Virus record (IMG/VR): IMGVR_UViG_3300036781_000836
Span: 1 to 40,356 of that record
Length of the DNA stretch: 40,356 bases
Strand: one strand, 5' to 3'
From: a virus
Below the pieces are notes generated by a model, which saw nothing but the letters and a program-made list of their open reading frames with translations, was not told the origin of the DNA and ran no database searches. Both the position numbers and the translations under genes were made by a program. Of this stretch, positions 5,942-11,674 are shown one piece after another (position 1 is the first letter of the stretch; the number at the start of each line of letters is the position of its first letter).

Positions 5942-6220
5942 ATGACGATACGGAAGCTGGTTCTCTCGGTGCACGCGGTCGATGACCTCACCGACCATAA
6001 TGTGAAGCGGTGGCAGGTTCGGGTCACGATGGAAGCGGGTCGCGAATGTGAAGCGGTGACCCATACTGGCGCTGAGACCCGGTTCTCCCGGTGCGCGATG
6101 TTCGGCCGGAAGACGCTCAAAGTGGTCTTCCTACGCCGTCCAGACCACGACCTCATAATCTCAAACCATTGGATCAATCGCCCCACGAAACGGCGGCGGT
6201 TGGAAGGGAAGAAGAAATGA
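5942..6220 (+). CDS. DUF4258-like toxin of a toxin-antitoxin pair
   Basis: This encodes 92 residues. The pattern SVHAVDDLTDHNVKRWQV, MEAGRECE, FSRCAMFGRKTLKVVFLR and HDLIISNHW follows the DUF4258 layout: a His near the N-terminus, a helix, a glycine turn and two closing strands. The fold is related to RelE/BrnT-type toxins, which are ribosome-dependent or free RNases. A basic tail, RPTKRRRLEGKKK, ends the protein. No ribosome site fits between the promoter and the ATG, so translation is probably leaderless. The stop overlaps the antitoxin start (ATGA at 6217-6220), the usual arrangement when toxin and antitoxin must be balanced. Confidence 0.65.
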   Translation: MTIRKLVLSVHAVDDLTDHNVKRWQVRVTMEAGRECEAVTHTGAETRFSRCAMFGRKTLKVVFLRRPDHDLIISNHWINRPTKRRRLEGKKK

Positions 6221-6663
6221 AGGCGACCTACTCTCGCGATGCGGACACGTTCCGCATCGCCCTCGACCTCCGGCCCGGTCCGCTGACGACCGAAGAGAAC
6301 ATTCCGGGAATCCTTGTCGACCGGAACCGGGCAGGGCAGGTCGTCTCGTTCACCGTGCTCAGTGCCTCGGTCACGCTGCCGAAGGGGGTCCTCGATGAAG
6401 TGCCCGAGCCCGAGGACAAGTGGCTCTCCCTCGTCGAGGCGGCGGCATATGCCTCGGCCGAGGGGGAGGAGCTGGCGGCGGCGACCCTGCGCGTTCAGAT
6501 CCACCAGGGCCGAATCCCGGCTGGCGTCCTTCGGAAGGTCGGGAGGGCGACGCAGATCAGTCGGACGGGGCTCGTGAACTATCTGGAGTCGCGCGCGCCG
6601 TCTGGGCGACGGACAAAGCCAGCGCGCAAGCGGGATTCGCGGAGGATTTCTAGCGCGGCATAA
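6217..6663 (+). CDS. DUF2283 antitoxin fused to a helix-turn-helix
   Basis: This encodes 148 residues. Residues 1-50 match DUF2283, usually partnered with DUF4258 toxins: TYSRDADTFRIALD, then ENIPGILVDRNRAGQVVSF and a final strand. Residues 65-125 (KWLSLVEAAAYASAEGEE... IHQGRIPAGVLRKVGRATQISRTGLVNYLES) look like an HTH_17/MerR-type excisionase-like DNA-binding domain. A basic Arg/Lys tail ends the protein. Most DUF2283 proteins are short, so the DNA-binding extension is unusual. It would allow direct autoregulation through the palindrome at 5914-5933. An excisionase role is an alternative, but no integrase is present. Confidence 0.65.
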   Translation: MKATYSRDADTFRIALDLRPGPLTTEENIPGILVDRNRAGQVVSFTVLSASVTLPKGVLDEVPEPEDKWLSLVEAAAYASAEGEELAAATLRVQIHQGRIPAGVLRKVGRATQISRTGLVNYLESRAPSGRRTKPARKRDSRRISSAA

Positions 6664-6975
6664 TGGCGACAGGTGTTCAATGTTTGGACGGTTGATTACG
6701 AGAACTGGCGGCTGGAAGTAGCTCGGCGGCTGTAGTAACCGTTGCGTCAGATAGAAATCTTCCGTACGATTCGTCGTTGCCCGCGGGGCATTGTCCCCGC
6801 GTCCGGGGAGGCAATCTCGACTTGCGCAACGGTCATCCGAGCGGAAGTGTCGACGAAGGACCGTCCTCCCTGGGCCCACCGGGCTCCCTGATGATGTCTG
6901 CCACGGAACTCCCATGCGTTTCTTCTCGTTGTGCGGTCGTGATGGCCGCCGGCGATCGGGCGCGATTGCGCTTCA
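6664..6975 (+). promoter_or_regulatory. Gene-poor leader region with candidate promoter and hairpin
   Basis: These 312 bases contain no convincing gene on either strand. TTGCGT (6742-6747), 17 bases and TACGAT (6765-6770) make a fair plus-strand promoter for the membrane-protein pair at 6976. It would give a leader of about 200 bases. That leader holds the hairpin CGCGGGG-cattgt-CCCCGCG (6782-6801), which has no T tract. A structured untranslated leader is possible; nothing matches a known riboswitch to my eye. Confidence 0.35.
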
Positions 6976-7323
6976 TTGAGCAAGCGCGTCGCCAAGAAAG
7001 TCCATCAGCTGCCCGAGCCCAAGAGGCCCCGGCAGCTGGCGAGCGAATTGGGAGAGATCGGGCAACATCTACTTCTGACCGTTGCATACAGCTACGGCGC
7101 CATTCTCGCCGGTCGCGCGATTGCGCAGATCCCCGAGCCTGTCGTTCGGGCATCATTGTATCTGGTGGACGGCGTCACGATGGGGACCTATGTCCTCAAG
7201 CGGCTGAGCGTGTTCGTCATTAAGGCAATGGATTTCGGCTTCAACTGCTACTACCGATACCTCTGGCACAAGCAGCGAATCGCACGACTCCAAAAGGGTG
7301 AGCTCGATGCCGAAGAAAATTGA
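6976..7323 (+). CDS. Small membrane protein
   Basis: This encodes 115 residues from TTG 6976 (no ribosome site seen; the start is the least certain part). After a basic N-terminus (MSKRVAKKVHQLPEPKRP) there is a hydrophobic helix LLLTVAYSYGAILAGRAIA. A second, more amphipathic region (VVRASLYLVDGVTMGTYVL...FVIKAMDFGFNCYYRYL) follows, with a basic C-tail. It overlaps the next membrane-protein gene by 17 bases. No family is recognised. Its plus-strand position at the end of an otherwise minus-strand lysis region suggests an accessory (moron) gene. Confidence 0.55.
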   Translation: MSKRVAKKVHQLPEPKRPRQLASELGEIGQHLLLTVAYSYGAILAGRAIAQIPEPVVRASLYLVDGVTMGTYVLKRLSVFVIKAMDFGFNCYYRYLWHKQRIARLQKGELDAEEN

Positions 7324-7873
7324 ACCACTGGACTCCTGGCAGGGCTTCATCGACTCGCTAGTAGCGGGGCTGTTGGCAGCGCCGCTCGGCATGTTGATGG
7401 GCTCGGGACTGATCCAAGCTGCCGGGTTTGCCTACTTGATCTGGTACACGGTGGCAATGGTACCGGGAGCGATCGTCGCGGCGATCTTCCTCATGGACAT
7501 CGCGCGCGCCGCCATCGGCAAGCCGATGGCATGGGCTCCCGCGTTCATCGAGATCGTCCTTCGCTCGGATCCCGACGGACTGCGAACAGGTGCCCGTGCC
7601 CCACTCATCGTCGGAAATGCTCCGATGGTGATCTTGACGCACATCAGCGTGCTCGCTCTGATCGTTTCGAAGCGCGCAAGGAAGGCATACTTCGTCGCGC
7701 ATACCGAGGCCGTCGAGCGATTCCAGCGGTCCAAGGCACAGGCCTCGCTCGATGACGTTCGCTCTCGCGCGCCTGGCTGGGTCGCAGATCAATGCTTCAC
7801 CAAGACGATCAAGCTTACGCGATCGGAGCCGCACACTGGCGAGTTTGCAGTGGCGGGGCGCATGCGCGACTGA
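7307..7873 (+). CDS. Multi-pass membrane protein
   Basis: This encodes 188 residues from ATG 7307 (AAAAGGG about 9 bases upstream; an in-frame GTG at 7298 is the alternative). Predicted membrane helices are at about 13-35 (IDSLVAGLLAAPLGMLMGSG), 38-70 (AGFAYLIWYTVAMVPGAIVA) and 103-122 (APMVILTHISVLALIV). A long soluble C-terminus follows. It is co-transcribed with the preceding membrane protein and followed by the strong terminator at 7900. Function is unknown; superinfection exclusion is a plausible guess without direct support. Confidence 0.65.
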   Translation: MPKKIEPLDSWQGFIDSLVAGLLAAPLGMLMGSGLIQAAGFAYLIWYTVAMVPGAIVAAIFLMDIARAAIGKPMAWAPAFIEIVLRSDPDGLRTGARAPLIVGNAPMVILTHISVLALIVSKRARKAYFVAHTEAVERFQRSKAQASLDDVRSRAPGWVADQCFTKTIKLTRSEPHTGEFAVAGRMRD

Positions 7874-7899
7874 TCAGGGTCGATTACCCTGCACGATCG

Positions 7900-7935
7900 A
7901 ACGCCTCGGAGATCCTCCGGGGCGTTTTCTTTTCC
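7900..7935 (+). terminator. Strong Rho-independent terminator
   Basis: AACGCCTCGGAG (7900-7911), loop ATC and CTCCGGGGCGTT (7915-7926) form a 12-bp stem with one G-U pair, followed by TTTTCTTTT. It closes the plus-strand membrane operon and protects the convergent late genes from read-through. Confidence 0.9.
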
Positions 7936-8090
7936 GCCACAGAACTAGCCAAATGCTTGATGCATCATGGGACGGCGTGCAAATGTTGCAACGTTTGCGA
8001 TTCTGCTAGTCGTCGACGGCGAGACGGCCCCTCTCGGGGCCGTTGAAGTTGAGCGCGGGGTGCACCGGGCCGACGGCCCGGCGGTAGGGT
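7936..8090. other. Convergent gap packed with palindromes
   Basis: This gap between convergent operons has no credible gene but holds four symmetric elements. TGATGCATCA (7958-7967) is a perfect palindrome. GCAAATGTTGCAACGTTTGC (7979-7998) has one mismatched pair. ACGGCCCC-tctc-GGGGCCGT (8024-8043) is a strong hairpin, and CCGGGCC-gac-GGCCCGG follows near 8064-8081. The two GC hairpins probably end minus-strand late transcription. The two AT-richer palindromes look like protein-binding sites. Confidence 0.5.
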
Positions 8091-8786
8091 TCATGGGTGC
8101 AGGATACGCTTCACGACTTCGGCGGCCCCGGCAATGCATCCCACAGAGAAGACCTTATTCACGCACGCGCCGGTCGTCGCGGCACCAATCGCGCCGGTCT
8201 CGGCCGCGGATTCCAGCTTCGACCAGGGCGCCGGGACCTTGGCGGCTGCCTTCGCATCGGCGAGCAGCTGCGCCCGCTGGGAGAGTATCAGCGTGGAATC
8301 GGACGAGATGATCGCGCCCAGCTTCACGTTCGCCGCGATCTCCTGCACGTAAGCATCCCGGTAGCTCTGTCTGGCTGAGTCGACCGTCACGAGCTGGCGG
8401 CCGAGCGCGCCGATCTCAGTCCCGAGCGCCGGCACGAGCGAATCCCGATAGATCGCGAACGAATCGAGGGCGCTGCGCGCGGAGTCGAGCAACGCAAACG
8501 CCTTGCGCGCTCGAGCGGCCGCGCCGTCTTTCCCGGCGGAGGCGATCGCGGCCCGTCGATCGAGATCCGCCACTCGCACCGAATCCGCTCGCGCGGCCGA
8601 GTCGCGCTGCGCCAGCTGGAACCGCAGCACGGCGACGGTGCTGTCGTGCGATCGCTGCATGACAGCGAGACTGTCGGCGGATCGCCGCGCCGCCGCGGCC
8701 GCGGCGGAATGACAGATGGCGTAGCCACCCGCGAGTGCAGCGACGACGAGTCCGACGACTGCGAGCGCCTTCTGCCAGGTCGTCAC
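8091..8786 (-). CDS. Spanin-like (Rz-type) membrane coiled-coil protein
   Basis: This encodes 231 residues from GTG 8786, overlapping the stop of the preceding gene. One N-terminal membrane helix (ALAVVGLVVAALAGGYAI) is followed by a long Ala/Asp/Arg/Ser-rich coiled coil (SADSLAVMQRSHDSTVAVL through VDSARQSYRDAY). This is the topology of inner-membrane spanins, which link inner and outer membranes to finish lysis. The C-terminus (GAIGAATTGACVNKVFSVGC) is weakly hydrophobic, unlike typical Rz. No outer-membrane partner is seen nested in another frame. It lies last in the late operon, away from the endolysin. Confidence 0.5.
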   Translation of the reverse strand: MTTWQKALAVVGLVVAALAGGYAICHSAAAAAARRSADSLAVMQRSHDSTVAVLRFQLAQRDSAARADSVRVADLDRRAAIASAGKDGAAARARKAFALLDSARSALDSFAIYRDSLVPALGTEIGALGRQLVTVDSARQSYRDAYVQEIAANVKLGAIISSDSTLILSQRAQLLADAKAAAKVPAPWSKLESAAETGAIGAATTGACVNKVFSVGCIAGAAEVVKRILHP

Positions 8787-9127
8787 CGCGGCTCGCCGGA
8801 CTTGACGAAGATCACGCGTTCATGGGTGATCCGGTCGCCGTCGACGTCGAACACCTGATAGCCGAGCGTGCCGGTGAGCCCGCTGAGGGCCGCGGTCATC
8901 GCCGCGGCATCGCAGATCCCGGAGTATCGCCCCTGCGTGTTGGCGCGCTCATTAAGCGTGACTTGTGTCGACCCGAGCGGCGAATCTCCGATCTGCCGCA
9001 CGAAGTAGCCCGAGACGCCCGACAGCCCGGTCGCGACTTCAGCGTTTCCCGTCGCTGCGTTCTTTCGTCGGGCATCGAACTCAAACTCCCAATCGCTATC
9101 GACCGGCACTTCCTTGCATGCGTTCAT
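8783..9127 (-). CDS. Probable small virion or tail-accessory protein
   Basis: This encodes 114 residues from ATG 9127, overlapping the stop of the LamG/repeat protein (ATGA). The sequence is predicted mostly beta (DWEFEFDARRKNAA, GVSGYFVRQIGDSP, LGYQVFDVDGDRITHERVIFV). The alternation resembles small phage baseplate/tail-fibre accessory proteins of the immunoglobulin-like type. No firm family is recognised. Confidence 0.5.
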   Translation of the reverse strand: MNACKEVPVDSDWEFEFDARRKNAATGNAEVATGLSGVSGYFVRQIGDSPLGSTQVTLNERANTQGRYSGICDAAAMTAALSGLTGTLGYQVFDVDGDRITHERVIFVKSGEPR

Positions 9128-10590
9128 GAGTCTCTCGCAATCAGACGAAGGGACGGGGCGCTCCGGGAGGTCAAGGCGAGCGCCGGCGCCCCGCGATCAA
9201 ACAAGGTGAGTGCGCTCGCTACAGACGGATGGGTCACGGCCGCGGCGCCCATGGTGAGCAGCAGGTCGAGCCCTGCCGGTGCGGCGACTGCCGCGATCCG
9301 GACCGGGCCGAAACTGAGCGCGAGGTCGAGCCCGACGGGATCGAGGATGGTGCCAGATTGCGCCGCGGCGTCCCCAAACCCGAGCAGCAGGTCGAGCCCG
9401 CCGACGTCGATCGTGAACGCGGGCGCCGGCGCGCCGAAGGCGATCGCGAGATCGAGCCCGACGGCATCCTGATCCGTCGCTGCCCTCGCGCCTCCCATTG
9501 CCAGGCCGAGATCCAGGCCGCCGGCGTCGATCACCGCTCCGATCGTCGGTGGTCCGAGACCGAGCGACAGGTCCAATCCCGCGGGATTTGAATGCGCCGA
9601 CACGCTGGGCGCGCCGAGCACCAGGCCAAGATCGAGTCCCGCCGGATCGATTGCCGCCTTGTCCGACGGCGTGCCGAACGCGAGCGCAAGATCGAGCCCA
9701 GCGGGATCGATCGATGCCGCGGCCTTGGTCGTGCCGAACGCCAAGCCGAGATCGAGACCGACAGGGTCTGACGAGTCGGCGACTTTCGGTGTGCCGAGCG
9801 TGAGCGCGAGATCGAGACCGGTGGGCGTGAGGATGAGCGCCGATTTCTTGACCGCCGCGAAGAAGTAGCTGCGCGGTCGCCGCCAGCGATACATCGCCAG
9901 CGGGTCCTTACTGATGCGCTGGATCTGCGCAGGCGTCAGCGCATTGCGCCAGATGGACACCGCGCTGTGGATAGAACCGCCTGTTGATCCAGCCACCTGG
10001 AAGAACGACGTCGACGAATAGCCGTTCGTCGCTCCACTGTTGGTGGCGCTCGTATTGGCGAGCGTGCCATCCACCCAGACGCGATCGGTCGAGGCGTCGG
10101 TGACGCCGACAATCACATGCGATCCGGCCGAGGATGGGAAACTCCCACCGCTATTGACCTGGCGGAACGCGCCCTTGGCATTGTCGAAGGCCCAAATGCC
10201 GCCGGCGGCCCCAAGCGTGGAAACCCAGTAGGACGTGAAGGGGCTGGTGTTTGTGTTGTTGAAGAGGACGCCGGCCCCGCCTGTGGCGTCGCTGACGAAC
10301 GCCCTGAGTCGGACGGCCCAGAGCAGGGTGATATTGACCGGAATGCGTAGAATCGAGGCCGTCGGCAGCGCATTGCTGCTGATGAGATCGGTGCTCGACG
10401 GCGTATAGAGGCCGCCGGGGCCGATCACTGGCGAACCGACTCGAGTGAGTGTGAGCCCCGATGCGCCAGGCCCAACCATCGCTTGCGACTCGGAGACGGC
10501 GAACGGCGTGCCGAGATACAGGCCGTCCCACATCCACCGGTACCGCAGGTCGCAGTCGTCGCGGTGCTGTGCGAAGGGCCTGTTCGCCAT
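9124..10590 (-). CDS. LamG-domain tail-fibre-like protein with ten 20-residue repeats
   Basis: This encodes 488 residues. Residues 1-245 form a concanavalin/LamG-like jelly roll as found in phage tail and surface proteins (VLFNNTNTSPFTSYWVS, HVIVGVTDASTDRVWVDG). It ends in the familiar 'WRNALTPAQIQRISKDPLAMYRWRRPRSYF' type block. Residues about 250-455 consist of ten consecutive 20-residue repeats with consensus DPAGLDLxLxFGxPxxxAxI (one copy is 22 residues). Such strand-turn periodicity suggests an elongated beta-solenoid or stalk. The order, with the LamG head first and the repeats last, points to a carbohydrate-binding virion protein, probably a side fibre or receptor-binding accessory. 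Confidence 0.65.
   Translation of the reverse strand: MANRPFAQHRDDCDLRYRWMWDGLYLGTPFAVSESQAMVGPGASGLTLTRVGSPVIGPGGLYTPSSTDLISSNALPTASILRIPVNITLLWAVRLRAFVSDATGGAGVLFNNTNTSPFTSYWVSTLGAAGGIWAFDNAKGAFRQVNSGGSFPSSAGSHVIVGVTDASTDRVWVDGTLANTSATNSGATNGYSSTSFFQVAGSTGGSIHSAVSIWRNALTPAQIQRISKDPLAMYRWRRPRSYFFAAVKKSALILTPTGLDLALTLGTPKVADSSDPVGLDLGLAFGTTKAAASIDPAGLDLALAFGTPSDKAAIDPAGLDLGLVLGAPSVSAHSNPAGLDLSLGLGPPTIGAVIDAGGLDLGLAMGGARAATDQDAVGLDLAIAFGAPAPAFTIDVGGLDLLLGFGDAAAQSGTILDPVGLDLALSFGPVRIAAVAAPAGLDLLLTMGAAAVTHPSVASALTLFDRGAPALALTSRSAPSLRLIARDS
9225..9840 (-). repeat. Ten tandem ~60-bp coding repeats (GLDL repeats)
   Basis: Ten in-frame units of about 60 bp encode variants of DPAGLDLALAFGTP. The Gly-Leu-Asp-Leu core is invariant except DLAIAFG-type changes after the core, whereas the last six to eight residues of each unit vary freely. 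The DNA repeats are diverged, indicating old expansion with selection on the core. Confidence 0.85.
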
Positions 10591-10593
10591 CAG

Positions 10594-11025
10594 TTACGAC
10601 GCTTCGTCGGTATGCGGATCGATGAAGAGGGTGTTCCCGGTGGCGCCCATCGCCTTCCCCGAGCTGTTGATCACCATCAGTTTGAAATCGCGCGCCGGCG
10701 TCAGGAGGTTGCGGAGCCGAAGTACCTGGGCCGTCGAGACCGCGCGCAGCCGGAAGCTGCCGAGATAGCCATCGCGAGGATAGCCGTTCGTCGTGTCGCT
10801 ATCCTCATAGGTCGTCCCGTCCTGCTGCACGACATAGAGATCGACCGGCGCATCAGCGACGACGGTCGCCGCGAACGCCGCCGAGAGGATGGCGTCGAAG
10901 TAGAGCGCCGCCGGCTTCGTAATCACTCCCGACAGCAATCCACTGCCGCTCGCGAGCGCATTCAGCCCGGCCCCCATGACCGAGATCGGCGAGCCGACAA
11001 CGACTGGACTCAGGTCACTCGCCAT
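10594..11025 (-). CDS. Probable virion structural protein
   Basis: This encodes 143 residues from ATG 11025, in a tight run of late genes. It is predicted beta-rich (SPVVVGSPISVMGAG, AALYFDAILSAAFAATVVAD, APVDLYVVQQDGTTYED) and ends with LMVINSSGKAMGATGNTLFI. This pattern resembles small phage structural proteins that decorate tails or baseplates. Placement between the LamG fibre-like protein and another small beta protein supports a virion role. No family name can be assigned with confidence. Confidence 0.5.
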   Translation of the reverse strand: MASDLSPVVVGSPISVMGAGLNALASGSGLLSGVITKPAALYFDAILSAAFAATVVADAPVDLYVVQQDGTTYEDSDTTNGYPRDGYLGSFRLRAVSTAQVLRLRNLLTPARDFKLMVINSSGKAMGATGNTLFIDPHTDEAS

Positions 11026-11026
11026 C

Positions 11027-11428
11027 TCAGAGCTGAATCATCGCGTGGGTTTCATCCGCCGTCGGCTGCGTGACGGTCACGTCCACGGCGGTGACGTTCT
11101 GCGCGCCGAGATCCTGCTCGAGGACGACGGCGTTGGAATCATTCGTGTCGTACAGCACGCCGTAGCGGAAGTCTGCGCAGGTCAGCGCGGGGAACACCGG
11201 ATCCGCGATGTCCGCATAGCTCTTGTTGGTGCCGGTGGCGTTGACCGCACCGCTCACCGCGTTTCCGCCAGCAGAGTAATTCGTGCCGCTCGCCTCGTGC
11301 GTGACCGCATAGGCGGTCTGACCCGGCGTATATGCCGAGGTCATCAGCGCGTACTTCAGGGCGTGGGCCACGACCTGAATCGAGTTGAGTCCTTTGCGGC
11401 GCTGGGCGGCGCTCATCGTCTGCGACAT
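11027..11428 (-). CDS. Phage structural protein of the 'SGTxYxAGG' type
   Basis: This encodes 133 residues from ATG 11428. It contains YAVTHEASGTNYSAGGNAV, SYADIADPVFPALTC, FRYGVLYDTNDSNAVVL and a final strand. These blocks recur in a widely distributed small phage structural protein (often read as '...EvsGtGYtaGGxaL...aryavlYd...'), usually located near tail-fibre genes. The biochemical role is not established. It is immediately upstream of the previous structural gene in transcription order. Confidence 0.6.
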   Translation of the reverse strand: MSQTMSAAQRRKGLNSIQVVAHALKYALMTSAYTPGQTAYAVTHEASGTNYSAGGNAVSGAVNATGTNKSYADIADPVFPALTCADFRYGVLYDTNDSNAVVLEQDLGAQNVTAVDVTVTQPTADETHAMIQL

Positions 11429-11431
11429 GGC

Positions 11432-11674
11432 TCAGCTCTCCTTCGCGGGCGTGATTTGGAGGCCGACGTGCTTGCGATGCGGCCGCTTCGCCGAACGCCC
11501 GATCACGCCCCATCGATTCGGTCCGAGCGGTTCGAGATGCTGGGCGTCGGTCCCTCGGCTGTGGCCGCCGTCGGCGGAGAACTCGATCGTGGTGCCGTCG
11601 ACGGCGGTCACCGCGTGATCCTCGCCGTCCCATACCACGATGTCTCCGACAGCTGGACTGGTTGCGTTGCTCAT
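11432..11674 (-). CDS. Small SH3-like unknown protein
   Basis: This encodes 80 residues from ATG 11674, overlapping the stop of the polysaccharide lyase (ATGA at 11674-11671), which fixes this start over upstream alternatives. The first 55 residues alternate short strands and turns (VGDIVVWDGEDHAVTAV, GTTIEFSAD) like a small SH3-type barrel. A basic tail, GRSAKRPHRKHVG, follows. Coupling to the lyase suggests co-production; function is unknown. Confidence 0.6.
   Translation of the reverse strand: MSNATSPAVGDIVVWDGEDHAVTAVDGTTIEFSADGGHSRGTDAQHLEPLGPNRWGVIGRSAKRPHRKHVGLQITPAKES

Noticed and set aside
8387-8728. Possible nested outer-membrane spanin (Rz1) inside the spanin-like gene
   Set aside because: The alternate frame has no lipoprotein signal or lipobox and is Arg/Ser-rich, so it looks like a shadow.
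9225-9840. CRISPR-like regular repeats
   Set aside because: The ~60-bp periodicity is in-frame coding repeats with a conserved GLDL core and diverged DNA, not identical repeats separated by unique spacers; no cas genes are present.
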